This document shows, one piece after another, positions 32,806 to 42,903 of a DNA stretch of 64,000 nt. The stretch comes from Paraburkholderia graminis C4D1M (GTDB taxonomy: Bacteria; Pseudomonadota; Gammaproteobacteria; Burkholderiales; Burkholderiaceae). The position numbers were made by a program, and so were the translations under genes. The stretch spans positions 1 through 64,000 of the forward strand of contig NZ_ABLD01000017.1 in the NCBI RefSeq assembly GCF_000172415.1. Direction: 5' to 3'. The notes beneath the pieces were generated by a model. That model worked only from the letters and a program-made list of their open reading frames with translations, was not told the origin of the DNA and made no database searches. Every line of letters starts with the position of its first letter. Positions within the stretch are counted from its first letter, which is position 1.

Positions 32806-35103
32806 ATGAACCGCGAAGCGACATCACGCATGGAGGCAGGAGCGACGCCCGATAGTTGCCGATACCGGCCGGATCTGGCCGAAGAGGTGCTGGCGTCGGA
32901 GCGCAGCGTATTGCGGCTCATCACCCGCAATACGCCATTGCCGGAATTACTGGACGAGGTGTGTCACCGCGCGGAAGCGCTGCTCGGTTCGGGCGCGGCA
33001 TGCTCGATCCTGTTGCTCGACGAAGACGGCCTGCATGTGCGGATGGGCGGCGCGCCGTCGCTGCCCGCGCACTTCAGCGCGGCAATCGACGGTGTCGCGA
33101 TCGGCCCGTGCGCGGGCTCGTGCGGCACGGCCATGTACGAGCGGCGGCTCGTGGTCGTCGAGGACATTGAGACGGACCCGCTGTGGGCGGACTTCCGCGC
33201 GCTCGCGTTGCCGCTCGGCCTGCGTGCGTGCTGGTCGGTGCCGTTCGAAAACGACGCGGGCGCCGTGCTCGGCGCGTTCGCCGTCTATCATCGCGAGCCG
33301 CGCCGGCCGACCGCTCAGGAAGAGACGATGCTGCGCGACATCGGCCGCAGCGTCGGGCTCGCCGTGCATCAGGACGCGATGGCGCAACGTCTCGCGAACA
33401 GCGAGGAGCATCACCGGCTCGTCGTCGATCATCTGATCGAAGGCATCGTCGTGCAGTCGCGCGAGGGCGTCGTGCTCGCCTGCAATCCGAGCGCGCAGCG
33501 CATGCTGCGCACCGGGCCGCAAATCGTCGGGCGCAGCATTCGCACGGTGATGGTGCGCGGCTTTCACGAGGACGGCTCGCCCGTGAAGGAAGATGAGCGG
33601 CCCACCAGCCAGGTGCTCGCGACCGGCAAGCCGATGCTCGGCGTCACGCTCGCCGTCGAACTGGTGAGCGGCGAAGTCATCTGGATCACCGAGAACGTGG
33701 TGCCGATCCTGAAGCCGGGCCAAAGCAAGCCCGACTCCGTGCTGATTTCCTTCACCGATATTGGCCCCGTGCGCGAGGCGCAGCGCCAGCTCAAATTCCT
33801 CGCGACCCGCGATTCGCTCACCGGCCTCTACAACCGCGCGTATCTGACCGAGCGGATGAACAGCCTGTTCGCGCCTGGTGCGCCGAACGGCAGCGGCGAA
33901 TTCGCGAACGTCGCGGTGCTGTTCGTCGATCTCGACGGTTTCAAGAAGGTCAACGACACGGCCGGTCACGAGGCCGGCGACGCGTTGCTGAAGAGCGTCG
34001 CGCAGCGGCTCGCCGGCTGCGTCGGCCCCGACGACACGCTCGCGCGCGTGGGCGGCGACGAGTTCGTGATCGTGGTCGGCGCGAGCGATTGCAGCGACCG
34101 GCTGATCGCGCTCGCCCGTCATATCCTCGACGAAATCGCGGTGCCGTTCGCGGTGGCGGACAACGAGTACTACCTGGGCGCGTCGATTGGCATCAGCCGC
34201 TTTCCCGAAGACGGCCAGGATGCGCCGACGCTGATGCGCAACGCCGACTCGGCCATGTATCACGCGAAGCAGCGCGGCCGCAACAATTTCCAGTTCTTCA
34301 CCGCCGAGCTCAATCAGCAACTGCAGCGCCGCTTTGTGATCGAGCAGTCGCTGCGGCGCGCGCTCGCCGGCGGCGAACTGAGCCTCGTGTATCAGCCGAT
34401 CGTCGATAGCCACGCGGGCCGCACCATCGGCGCCGAGGCGCTCCTGCGCTGGTACAACAGCGAGCTCGGCAACGTGTCGCCTGCCGAGTTCATTCCAGTC
34501 GCGGAAGACGCGGGCCTGATCGCCGAGATCGGCGAATGGGTGCTCGCGCACGCGTGCGAGCAGGCCGCGCGCTGGCGGCGCACGCTCGCGCCCGACCTGA
34601 TCGTCGCGGTGAACCTGTCGCCGCGCCAGTTCAACGACGGCCTCGTCGAGCGGATCAGGCGCTGTCTCGACCAGTCCGGGCTCGACCCGGCGGCGCTCGA
34701 ACTCGAAATCACCGAGCGGCTTCTGATGAGCGACAGCGACACCGTGCTGCCGATGTTGCAGACACTGAGCGCGACGGGCGTGCGTATTTCCGTCGACGAT
34801 TTCGGCACCGGCTATTCGTCGCTGTCGTATCTGAAGCGCTTTCCGCTGCATAACCTGAAGATCGACCGGTCGTTCGTCGCGGGCTTGCCGGATCATCGCG
34901 ATTCGATTGCGATCACGCAGGCGGTGGTGGCGATGGCGCATTCGCTCGGCATGAACGTCACCGCGGAAGGCGTGGAAACGCCCGAGCAGGCGGCGTTTCT
35001 GCGCTCGATCGATTGCGACAAGCAGCAGGGCTATCTGTACAGCCGGCCGGTCGGCGCGAGCGCTTATGCGCGGGCGTTGGCGGATGCGTATGCGGCGACG
35101 TGA
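32806..35103 (+). CDS. GAF-PAS-GGDEF-EAL cyclic-di-GMP signalling protein
   Basis: A 765-residue cytosolic protein. An N-terminal GAF domain (about 30-195) and a PAS domain (about 200-325) precede a GGDEF domain with intact RVGGDEFV and an EAL domain with GAEALLRW, LEITERLL and DDFGTGYSSLSYLKRF. It may both make and degrade cyclic-di-GMP; dual intact motifs make net activity uncertain. The autoinhibitory I-site RxxD upstream of GGDEF is not present (GPDD in that place), so the cyclase may escape product inhibition. No transmembrane segment. It probably responds to a cytosolic ligand via GAF/PAS. Confidence 0.93.
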   Translation: MNREATSRMEAGATPDSCRYRPDLAEEVLASERSVLRLITRNTPLPELLDEVCHRAEALLGSGAACSILLLDEDGLHVRMGGAPSLPAHFSAAIDGVAIGPCAGSCGTAMYERRLVVVEDIETDPLWADFRALALPLGLRACWSVPFENDAGAVLGAFAVYHREPRRPTAQEETMLRDIGRSVGLAVHQDAMAQRLANSEEHHRLVVDHLIEGIVVQSREGVVLACNPSAQRMLRTGPQIVGRSIRTVMVRGFHEDGSPVKEDERPTSQVLATGKPMLGVTLAVELVSGEVIWITENVVPILKPGQSKPDSVLISFTDIGPVREAQRQLKFLATRDSLTGLYNRAYLTERMNSLFAPGAPNGSGEFANVAVLFVDLDGFKKVNDTAGHEAGDALLKSVAQRLAGCVGPDDTLARVGGDEFVIVVGASDCSDRLIALARHILDEIAVPFAVADNEYYLGASIGISRFPEDGQDAPTLMRNADSAMYHAKQRGRNNFQFFTAELNQQLQRRFVIEQSLRRALAGGELSLVYQPIVDSHAGRTIGAEALLRWYNSELGNVSPAEFIPVAEDAGLIAEIGEWVLAHACEQAARWRRTLAPDLIVAVNLSPRQFNDGLVERIRRCLDQSGLDPAALELEITERLLMSDSDTVLPMLQTLSATGVRISVDDFGTGYSSLSYLKRFPLHNLKIDRSFVAGLPDHRDSIAITQAVVAMAHSLGMNVTAEGVETPEQAAFLRSIDCDKQQGYLYSRPVGASAYARALADAYAAT

Positions 35104-35200
35104 GAGGTGACAAGCGCGGCGACATGAGCGGTGACATGAGCGCGGCGGCGACTGGGCGTAAGATGCAACGACCCGCACGCGAGCCGCAAGGAGAGTCGTC

Positions 35201-36601
35201 ATGGCACAGCACTTCGACGCAGTTGTGATCGGCACCGGACAAGGCGGCCCGCCGCTTGCCGTGCGTCTTGCCGAAAGCGGCCGGCGCACGGCGGTTATCG
35301 AACGCGCGGCGTTCGGCGGGACGTGCGTGAACGTCGGCTGCACGCCGACCAAGGCTTATGTGGCGAGCGCGCGCGCGGCGCACGTCGCGCGCCACGCGGC
35401 TCGGCTCGGCGTGCTGGTGAGCGGTTCGGTCAACGTCGATCTGTCGGCGGTGAAGGCGCGCAAGGACAAGATCATCGGGCAGTCGCGCGACGGCGTCGAA
35501 CAATGGCTGCGCGGCACCGAGAATGTGACGGTCTTCAACGGCCATGCGCGCTTCACGGGCGCGCATACGGTTTCCGTCAGCGGACCGGACGGCGCGCTGC
35601 TGCATGAAATCAGCGCCGACGAAATTTTCCTCAATACCGGCACGCGCGCGGTCGTGCCGCGGCTCGAAGGCATCGAGCGAATCCGCTATTACACCAACTC
35701 CAGTCTGCTCGAGCTTACCGAGCTGCCGAGCCGGCTCGTGATCGTCGGCGGCAGTTATATCGCGCTCGAATTCGCGCAGGTGTTTCGCCGCTTCGGCAGT
35801 GAAGTGATCGTGCTGGTGCGCGGCGAGCGCGTGCTCACGCGCGAGGACGCCGATCTTGCCGAGTCCGTGCAGCAGGTGCTGGCCCGCGAAGGCGTCGAGT
35901 TCCGCTTCGGCGTGCAGCCTTCGCGCGTCGAGCCGCATCCGCATCGCGAGAACGAAGTGTGCATCGGCTTCGAGCAGAACGTGCCGGCGCTTGAGGCGTC
36001 GCATCTGCTGTTCGCGACCGGCCGCGAACCGAATACCGACGACCTCGGGCTCGCCGCCGCCGGCATCGAGACCGACCGGCACGGCACGATTCCCGTCGAC
36101 GGCCAACTGCGCACCAACGTGCCGGGTGTGTGGGCGATCGGCGACATCAACGGACGCGGCGCATTCACGCATACGTCCTACGACGATTACCAGATCGTCG
36201 CGGCCAATCTGCTCGACGGCGGCGCGCGCACGGTGGACACGCGCATCATGGCGTATGCGGTATTCGTCGATCCGCCGCTTGCGCGCGTCGGGCTTTCCGA
36301 GGACGACGTGCGCAAGAGCGGCCGCGACGCGCTGATCGCGACGATGCCGATGTCGCGCGTCGGCCGCGCGCGCGAACGCGGCGAAACCGACGGCTTCATG
36401 AAGGTGCTCGTCGACGCGCGCAGCAAGCAGATTCTCGGCGCGGCGATCCACGGCATAGAAGGCGACGAGGCGATCCATACGTTCATCGACATCATGACGG
36501 CGGGCGCGCCGTATCCGACCTTGCAATACGCGATGCATATCCATCCGACCATCAGCGAATTGATCCCTACGCTGCTCGACGGTCTGAAGCCTTTGAAATA
36601 G
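35201..36601 (+). CDS. FAD-dependent pyridine nucleotide-disulfide oxidoreductase
   Basis: A 466-residue class I flavoprotein of the mercuric-reductase/lipoamide-dehydrogenase type. FAD fold VIGTGQGGPPLAVRLAESG; redox disulfide GGTCVNVGCTPTK; NAD(P)-binding RLVIVGGSYIALEFAQVFRR; second FAD motif GVWAIGDINGRGAFTHTSYD; dimer-domain end HIHPTISELIPTL with the active-site His. It lacks an N-terminal HMA domain, so mercury reduction is unlikely. Family members of this branch are often annotated as FAD-containing oxidoreductases with unknown acceptor. Own promoter region of about 100 bp upstream with AAGGAGAG. Confidence 0.9.
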   Translation: MAQHFDAVVIGTGQGGPPLAVRLAESGRRTAVIERAAFGGTCVNVGCTPTKAYVASARAAHVARHAARLGVLVSGSVNVDLSAVKARKDKIIGQSRDGVEQWLRGTENVTVFNGHARFTGAHTVSVSGPDGALLHEISADEIFLNTGTRAVVPRLEGIERIRYYTNSSLLELTELPSRLVIVGGSYIALEFAQVFRRFGSEVIVLVRGERVLTREDADLAESVQQVLAREGVEFRFGVQPSRVEPHPHRENEVCIGFEQNVPALEASHLLFATGREPNTDDLGLAAAGIETDRHGTIPVDGQLRTNVPGVWAIGDINGRGAFTHTSYDDYQIVAANLLDGGARTVDTRIMAYAVFVDPPLARVGLSEDDVRKSGRDALIATMPMSRVGRARERGETDGFMKVLVDARSKQILGAAIHGIEGDEAIHTFIDIMTAGAPYPTLQYAMHIHPTISELIPTLLDGLKPLK

Positions 36602-36720
36602 CTCGGCTCGAAAGAGGCGGATTGCAAGAGGCGGATCGCAAGACGTGGATCGACAACGCGTTGCGGCATCGCGGATAATCGCGAGCGGCGCGGGCCGTGC
36701 GTGCGATGTATGCGCGGTCC

Positions 36721-36770
36721 GCATTCAGCCTGCATTGAACCCGCATTCAACCGCATTCAACCGCATTCAC
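36721..36770. repeat. 10-bp degenerate tandem repeat
   Basis: Units GCATTCAGCC, TGCATTGAAC, CCGCATTCAA, CCGCATTCAA and CCGCATTCAC follow each other at 10-bp steps in the gap before the TMEM175-like gene. The middle copies are identical. Ends 14 bp before its start codon and may affect its promoter or leader. Confidence 0.6.
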
Positions 36771-36784
36771 TCGAGGAACCGCCG

Positions 36785-37356
<572 letters not shown>

Positions 37357-37360
<4 letters not shown>

Positions 37361-38154
37361 GGGTGCTGGCGCTCAAGCTTGCGCTCGTGCCGGCGTTCCT
37401 CGCCGCGCTGACGATGGCGGCGCGCTTGTGGGGGCCGTCGGTGGCGGGCTGGCTCGCGGGCCTGCCGGTCGTCGCCGGACCGATCGTGCTGCTGCTTGCG
37501 CTCGCGCGAGGGCAGGCGTCGGTGGCGTCGATTGCGGCGATCGCCGCGTCGGAAGCCTTCAACTTTGCGTATGCGTGGAGTTGCCGCCGTTTCTCGTGGC
37601 CGCTTGCGTTGGTCGCGGGCATGAGCGGGTGGTTCGTGGCGGCGTTGTTGTTGACGCGACTGCCCGCGTCGCTCGCGTGGGCTGTCGCCGTGGCTTGCGT
37701 GGCGGTCGCGGTTTCGCAATGCGGCTTGCCGCGCGCGACGGGGCAGGTGCCGGCCACGCGCGCCGGCTTCGGCGAGCTCGTACTGCGCATGGTCGCGGGC
37801 GCGCTGTTGACGCTTGCGGTGACGAGCCTTGCAGCGTCGATGGGCGCGACGTGGAGCGGCTTGCTTTCCGTGTTTCCGTTGCTTGGGATGGTGCTCGCCG
37901 TGTCGGCGCAGCGCGAGCATGGACCTGATTTTGTCGCGTTGCTGATGCGCGGCATGGTGGTCGGGCGCGGCTCGTTCGCCGCATTCTTCGCTGTGACCGC
38001 GGTGCTGCTGCCGCGCTATGGCGTGTGGTTGAGCTTCGCGTGTGCGTCGGCGGTGTGCATCGTCGTGCACGGCGCGACGCGGCGCATGCTGGATGCGAGG
38101 CGGCCCGCGCAAGAGGTGTCGCGTGAAGCTTCGTTGCGGCAGCCAGTGGATTGA
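37357..38154 (+). CDS. Predicted multi-pass membrane protein
   Basis: A 265-residue, very Ala/Leu/Val-rich protein with about eight hydrophobic segments (for example LPVVAGPIVLLLALARGQAS). GTG start at 37357 overlaps the previous TGA, so the two membrane proteins are probably translated together. No transporter signature motif recognised. The C-terminal 30 residues are basic and cytoplasmic. Function unknown. Confidence 0.75.
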
Positions 38155-38238
38155 TTGCGCGCGCGCCGGCGAGTTACCGTCTGCGCGCGCATCGTTTGCG
38201 GTTTGCGAACCAGCCCGGGCTTCACGGATACTGTCGTC

Positions 38239-38727
38239 ATGACTTCAGCCACACCCCATCCACCGCCAGCCCGCATCGGCCTCATCTCCGACACGCATAA
38301 CCTCGTGCGGCCCGAGGCGCTCGCGTATCTCGCGGGTTGCGACGCGATCATCCACGCCGGCGACATCTGCAACGAAGCGGTGCTCGACGCGCTCGCGCAA
38401 ATCGCACCGCTCACCGTGGTGCGCGGCAATAACGACGTCGGCGAGTGGGCCGCATCGCTGCCGACGCATGCGACGCTCGCCGTGCAGCAGGTCACGATCC
38501 TCGTCGTGCACGATATCGCCGACGTGCCGGCCGATCCGCGTAAAGAAGCTATCGGCGTGGTCGTGACCGGACACTCTCATAAGCCGTCGATCAGCGAGCG
38601 CGACGGGGTGCTGTTCGTCAATCCCGGCAGCGCAGGCCCGCGGCGATTCAAGCTGCCGGTGTCGGCCGGCATCCTCACAATCGAAGGCGCGCGGGCCGAG
38701 GCACGTGTGGATCCGCTGCTGAAATGA
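38239..38727 (+). CDS. YfcE/MJ0936-type metallophosphoesterase
   Basis: A 162-residue phosphodiesterase-fold protein. Metal-binding motifs: GLISDTHN (D-x-H), IIHAGDICN (GD), RGNNDVG (GNxD), TGHSHKP (GHSH), and VNPGSAGPRR. These complete the dinuclear metal site, so it should be an active small phosphodiesterase of unknown physiological substrate. ATG 38239 starts the conserved core after a short variable segment. A hairpin terminator follows directly. Confidence 0.9.
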   Translation: MTSATPHPPPARIGLISDTHNLVRPEALAYLAGCDAIIHAGDICNEAVLDALAQIAPLTVVRGNNDVGEWAASLPTHATLAVQQVTILVVHDIADVPADPRKEAIGVVVTGHSHKPSISERDGVLFVNPGSAGPRRFKLPVSAGILTIEGARAEARVDPLLK

Positions 38728-38729
38728 AA

Positions 38730-38753
38730 ACGGGCCGGCAAAATGCCGGCCCG
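38730..38753. terminator. Hairpin terminator between convergent genes
   Basis: ACGGGCCGGCA, loop AA, TGCCGGCCCGT, a perfect 11-bp stem with little T-run. It lies just after the phosphoesterase stop and 60 bp from the end of the ProP-like gene on the other strand, so it may serve both directions. Confidence 0.6.
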
Positions 38754-38812
38754 TCCTGTACTACTTGCACTACTTGCGATGCTCTCAACAAGCGCCGCAG
38801 TTCGCCCTTAAA

Positions 38813-40330
38813 TCACGCACGCGCCGTAGCGGTCGCGGCGTAGCCTTCGTCCATCTCTTCCGCTTCGCGTTCGCCGCGCAGCACGGCGTGCGCTTCCGCG
38901 CGCGTCGCCACGCACGGGCCCGAGCCGAGCAGCGGCTTGCGTGCCGTTTCGCGCAGCGCGACAACCGACACGATGCCGATCAGCGACGCGCCCATCAGGT
39001 AGTACGCGGGCATCATCAGATTGCCGGTGCGGTCGACGAGCCATGCGGTCACGAGCGGCGTCGTACCGCCGAACAGCGACACCGAGACATTGAAGCCGAT
39101 GGCGAGCGCGCCATAACGGATCTTCGTCGGGAACAGCGCCGGCAGCGCCGACGGCATCACGCCCGTAAAGCACGACAGCAGCACACCGAGAATCATCAGC
39201 CCGCTGAACACCGGCAGCAGCGTGCCCATGCGGATCAGGAGCAGCGCCGGAATCGACAGCGCGAAGAGACCCACGCAGCCGAACAGCATGACCGGCTTGC
39301 GGCCGATCGCATCCGACAGACGGCCGGCAGCGAGCGTCGCCGGCATCATCAGCACCATCACGAGCAGCACGATGAAGAGACCATGCGACTCATTGAAGTG
39401 CAGCGTGGCCGACAGATAGCTCGGCAGATACGAGAGCGCCATGTAGTCGGTGACGTTGAAGATCAGCACGAGGCCGACGCACAACAGCAGCGGCTTCCAT
39501 TGCTGCACGAGCAGATTGCCCAGCGACTGCTTTGGCAGCGCCTTGTCTTCGGCTTCGCGTTGCTCGGCCTGCTTCTTGAACGCGGGCGTTTCCTCGAGCT
39601 TCATGCGGATGTAAAGACCCACGAGCCCGAGCGGACCGGCGATCAGGAACGCCACACGCCAGCCCCACGACAGCAGCGCCTCGTTCGACAGCGTCGCGGT
39701 CAGCACGGCGACCGTGCCCGCGCCGAGCACGTAGCCGATCAGCGTGCCGAACTCGAGGAAGCTGCCCATGAAGCCGCGGCGCTTGTCCGTCGAAAATTCG
39801 GCGATGAAGGTCGCCGCGCCGCCGTATTCGCCGCCCGTCGAAAAGCCTTGCACGAGACGCGCGACGAGCAGCAAGGCCGGCGCGAGAATGCCGATCGACC
39901 CGTAGCTCGGAATCAGCCCGATCGCGAAGGTGCCGAGCGCCATCATGATCATGGTCATTGCCAACACGCGTTGACGGCCGATGCGGTCGCCGAGCGGACC
40001 GAACACCATGCCGCCGACGGGCCGCACGAGAAACGCCGCGGCAAACGTGCCGAAGGTCGCGATCAACTGGGCGGACGGGCTCGACGACGGGAAGAACACT
40101 TTGCCGAGCGTCACAGCGATGTAGCTGTAGACGCCGAAATCGAACCATTCCATTGCGTTGCCGAGCGCCATGGCGCCGACGGCACGCTTGAGGAGAGACT
40201 TGTCGACGACGGTGATGTCGTCGAGAGAGAGGCGTTGTTCTTGTTTGTGGTGTCGCCAGAAGCCGTTGCTGGAAGCGGTCAAGGTAAAAACTCCGATGAC
40301 TGCGACGAAACTCATGATGCGTTCCGCCAC
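38813..40330 (-). CDS. MFS transporter, ProP-like proton symporter
   Basis: A 505-residue, 12-helix major facilitator of the metabolite:proton symporter group. ALGNAMEWFDFGVYSYIAVT is the family hallmark of helix 1; GPLGDRIGRQRVLAMTM and GRLSDAIGRKPVMLFG are the two MFS loop motifs; LVQGFSTGGEYGGAATFI is conserved in ProP-type carriers. E. coli ProP has a C-terminal coiled coil that senses osmolality; this protein ends in a short charged tail without one, so it may carry betaine, proline, or an organic acid without that sensor. Start may be 40330 or the internal ATG 40315. Confidence 0.88.
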   Translation of the reverse strand: MAERIMSFVAVIGVFTLTASSNGFWRHHKQEQRLSLDDITVVDKSLLKRAVGAMALGNAMEWFDFGVYSYIAVTLGKVFFPSSSPSAQLIATFGTFAAAFLVRPVGGMVFGPLGDRIGRQRVLAMTMIMMALGTFAIGLIPSYGSIGILAPALLLVARLVQGFSTGGEYGGAATFIAEFSTDKRRGFMGSFLEFGTLIGYVLGAGTVAVLTATLSNEALLSWGWRVAFLIAGPLGLVGLYIRMKLEETPAFKKQAEQREAEDKALPKQSLGNLLVQQWKPLLLCVGLVLIFNVTDYMALSYLPSYLSATLHFNESHGLFIVLLVMVLMMPATLAAGRLSDAIGRKPVMLFGCVGLFALSIPALLLIRMGTLLPVFSGLMILGVLLSCFTGVMPSALPALFPTKIRYGALAIGFNVSVSLFGGTTPLVTAWLVDRTGNLMMPAYYLMGASLIGIVSVVALRETARKPLLGSGPCVATRAEAHAVLRGEREAEEMDEGYAATATARA

Positions 40331-41105
40331 GGTTGCTGGAAAGTGCAGTTTCGCAAACGGGGCAAGGCCTCTTCGCCGCGACGGCGAAAGAGCGGGCGCG
40401 CGTAAAAAGAAACGCGACGCGCAGCCAGGGCCGCAAAAGCAGCAAACGCCCGTGCCTCGCGAGCCTGGTCGCGAAAAAACACTCGTCTAGATTGTGCTGA
40501 CTATTGCGCCTGCCTGGCCGTGAAGGGGGCAAGCGCATGAGGACGCGGGTGGCTGAAGCCGGACCGCACGCCACTGGAAGGCTTGAAACGAAAAAGGCCG
40601 GTGCTTTATTCGCCGCCTGGTTTGCCTCTGGGGATGACCTCAGAGCAGCTTCAGGGCAATCTCAAACGACGATACGACCGACAAGCCTTCTTGTATAAAA
40701 ACTGTTCCATCGCGATGGACACGCGCAGTGCAAGCACTTGGTGTCGCAAGGTCAGAGAACGCGAATGAAGGTGAATTGCTGTTGGAACGATGCACATGTT
40801 AGCACGATGACAGAGGATCGTGCAAACCCGGTTTTGGCCGGGAGCCTTGGCGCAGGCGCGCAATCCCTTGCCCGGTGGGGATTCCGGCGATCGCAGCGGT
40901 CTCCAGAAGGGGCTTAAAACGGCTCGAAAATGTACCGTTTGGGGAGTTTTGGGGGTGGCGCGCCGATGGTTTCGGCGCGAGTTCCAATGCGAAAAAAATC
41001 CGCGCACGATGGCGCGGATTTCGTCGCTGCGGTTACCGCTGCGAGAGGACCCTGATGCTGATAGAGAAACTCAGCGCTCAGCGTTCACCCGCGCTCAACC
41101 CGCGT
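40331..41105. other. Long intergenic region without a gene
   Basis: About 775 bp. No credible protein; frames in either strand lack family patterns and ribosome sites. It contains the minus strand terminator of yggX-argA at 40992-41021 and a TATAAA-containing stretch near 40693. It should also hold the promoter for the ProP-like gene. Confidence 0.6.
40992..41021 (-). terminator. Intrinsic terminator of the argA-yggX transcript
   Basis: On the minus strand, AAATCCGCGC, loop of six bases, GCGCGGATTT then more T residues (AAAAAAA on the + strand at 40992-40998). A perfect 10-bp stem with T-tail, about 85 bp past the yggX stop. Confidence 0.8.
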
Positions 41106-41381
41106 TCACTCGCTCGCCGGCGGCACATAACCCTGCGCCGTATCCGCGCCTTCGCCGAAGAAGAACTTCTCGGTTTGCTTCATCAGATACTGGCGCGCGC
41201 GCGGATCGGCCATATTCAGACGATTCTCGTTGATCAGCATGGTTTGCTGCTTCAACCAGGCTTGCCACGCCTCCTTCGAAATGCTTTCGTAGATCCGCTT
41301 GCCGAGTTCGCCCGGCAGCGGCGGGAAATCGAGGCCTTCGGCTTCCTTGCCGAGCTTCGCGCATTGAACCATACGAGTCAT
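41106..41381 (-). CDS. yggX: YggX-type iron-trafficking / oxidative damage protection protein
   Basis: A 91-residue protein (MTRMVQCAKLGKEAEGLDFP). It has the family's conserved RMVQCAKLGKEAEGL with its single Cys, PGELGKRIYESISKEAW and MLINENRLNM motifs. YggX helps protect Fe-S clusters from oxidative damage and is linked to iron handling. Full family length. It follows argA on the same strand by 110 bp and is followed by a strong terminator, so it may be cotranscribed. Confidence 0.93.
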   Translation of the reverse strand: MTRMVQCAKLGKEAEGLDFPPLPGELGKRIYESISKEAWQAWLKQQTMLINENRLNMADPRARQYLMKQTEKFFFGEGADTAQGYVPPASE

Positions 41382-41491
41382 GCTGTGCTTCTCCTGTGTC
41401 GACGGGAGTCGGGTGCTTGAGCCCTTACTCCGGTCCCATGAAAAAGGGGTTAGTGAATTCGATTGAACGGGCAGTCGCTGCTGGCGACCGC

Positions 41492-42880
41492 TCAGAGCTG
41501 TTTCATCAGCACGAGCGATTTGCGCTGCCAGTTGTACAGCCGGCGACGGTCTTCGGGCAGGTCGTCGACCGTGACCTTGACGAAGCCGCGCTTGAGGAAC
41601 CAGTGTTCGGTGCGCGTGGTGAGCACGAAGATGCGCGTGAGGCCGCGCGCCCGCGCGCGCTGCTCGATACGCTTGAGCAGGCGCTCGCCGTCGCCGGTGC
41701 CTTGCGCTTCGGGCGCCACCGTCAGACACGCCATTTCGCCGATGCGTTCCTGCGTGTACGGATACAGCGCCGCGCAGCCGAACAGCACGCCGTCGTGCTC
41801 GATGACCGAGAAATGGTCGATGTCGCGTTCGATCTGATGCCGCCCGCGCCGCACCAGCGTGCCGTCCGATTCGAGCGGCTCGATCAGCGCGAGAATGCCG
41901 CCGACGTCGTCCGGTGTCGCTTCGCGCAGGCTTTCGAGATTCTCGTACGAGATCATTGTGCCGACGCCGTCGTGCAGGAACAGTTCGAGCAGCAGGCTGC
42001 CGTCGAGCGCGTAAGGGATGATGTGCGCCCGCGCCACGCCGCCGCGGCATGCACGGATCGAGTGCTTCAGATAGAAGCCCGCGTCGCCGGTGACTTCGCC
42101 GCTTTCGTGCAGCTTGTAGGCGTCGTCGAGCGACAGTTCGCGGATCAGTTCGGTGCCGTCTTCGCCCGCTTGCATGAGGCCGGGCGTTTCGGTGAGGAAC
42201 ACGATCTTGTCCGCGCGCAACGCGATGGCGGCGGCCGAGGCGACGTCTTCCATGGCGAGATTGAAGGCCTCGCCGGTCGGCGAAAAACCGAGCGGCGACA
42301 GCAGCACGAGCTTGCGGCTCGCGAGCGAATGGCGGATTGAATCGGCGTCGATCTTGCGCACCACGCCGGTGTGCGCGAAGTCCACGCCGTCCAGAATGCC
42401 GACCGGCCGCGCGGTCACGAAGTTGCCCGACACGACGCTGATGTGCGCATGCGCCATCGGCGTATTCGGCAAGCCCTGGCTGATGGCCGCCTCGATGTCC
42501 AGACGCACTTCGCCGGCGGCTTCTTTCGCGGATTCGAGCGCGCGCGCGTCGGTAATGCGCATGCCGTGCGAAAACTCCGACTCGACGCCGTGCAGGCTCA
42601 TCTGCTCCTCGACTTGCGGACGCGAGCCGTGCACCAGAACGATCTGGATGCCCATGGCCTGCAACAGCGCGATGTCCGACACGAGCGCATTCAGGAGCCC
42701 CTGATGCACCACTTCGCCGCCGAAACCGACGACGAACGTCTTGTTCCGGAACGCGTGGATATAAGGGGCGACTGAGCGCATCCAGTCGACGAATTGCGCG
42801 TGCTGTGCAAGCTGTTCCGTTGCTCCGTCGGGGGCCGGAACGCTCGCGGGCGCGGGGACGAGGTCGGTTTGGGAATTCAT
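41492..42880 (-). CDS. argA: N-acetylglutamate synthase (amino-acid kinase + GNAT)
   Basis: A 462-residue enzyme that makes N-acetyl-L-glutamate from acetyl-CoA and glutamate, the first step of arginine synthesis. The N-terminal amino-acid-kinase-like domain (FRNKTFVVGFGGEVVHQGLL, IVLVHGSRPQVEEQM) probably senses arginine; the C-terminal GNAT domain has MACLTVAPEAQGTGDGERLL and FVLTTRTEHWFLKRGF. ATG 42880 (MNSQTDLVP) lies only 23 bp from the divergent hrpA start, and no ribosome site precedes it. Downstream yggX may be cotranscribed. All key domains are intact. Confidence 0.93.
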   Translation of the reverse strand: MNSQTDLVPAPASVPAPDGATEQLAQHAQFVDWMRSVAPYIHAFRNKTFVVGFGGEVVHQGLLNALVSDIALLQAMGIQIVLVHGSRPQVEEQMSLHGVESEFSHGMRITDARALESAKEAAGEVRLDIEAAISQGLPNTPMAHAHISVVSGNFVTARPVGILDGVDFAHTGVVRKIDADSIRHSLASRKLVLLSPLGFSPTGEAFNLAMEDVASAAAIALRADKIVFLTETPGLMQAGEDGTELIRELSLDDAYKLHESGEVTGDAGFYLKHSIRACRGGVARAHIIPYALDGSLLLELFLHDGVGTMISYENLESLREATPDDVGGILALIEPLESDGTLVRRGRHQIERDIDHFSVIEHDGVLFGCAALYPYTQERIGEMACLTVAPEAQGTGDGERLLKRIEQRARARGLTRIFVLTTRTEHWFLKRGFVKVTVDDLPEDRRRLYNWQRKSLVLMKQL

Positions 42881-42887
42881 GCCCGGG

Positions 42888-42895
42888 ATTATAAT
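42888..42895. promoter_or_regulatory. Palindromic -10 element shared by argA and hrpA
   Basis: The 8-bp palindrome ATTATAAT lies midway in the 23-bp gap between the two divergent start codons. Read on + it gives TATAAT ending at 42895, with a start point near 42902, two bases before the hrpA ATG. Read on minus it gives TATAAT ending at 42888, with a start near 42881, one base before the argA ATG. The -35 matches are weak (TTTGGG at 42868 for +). Confidence 0.5.
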
Positions 42896-42903
42896 GCGCC
42901 CCC

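Noticed and set aside
32947..35352. 801-codon minus-strand frame opposite the GGDEF-EAL gene
   Set aside because: Shadow of the real gene; no motif or ribosome site, and the opposite frame has four intact domains.
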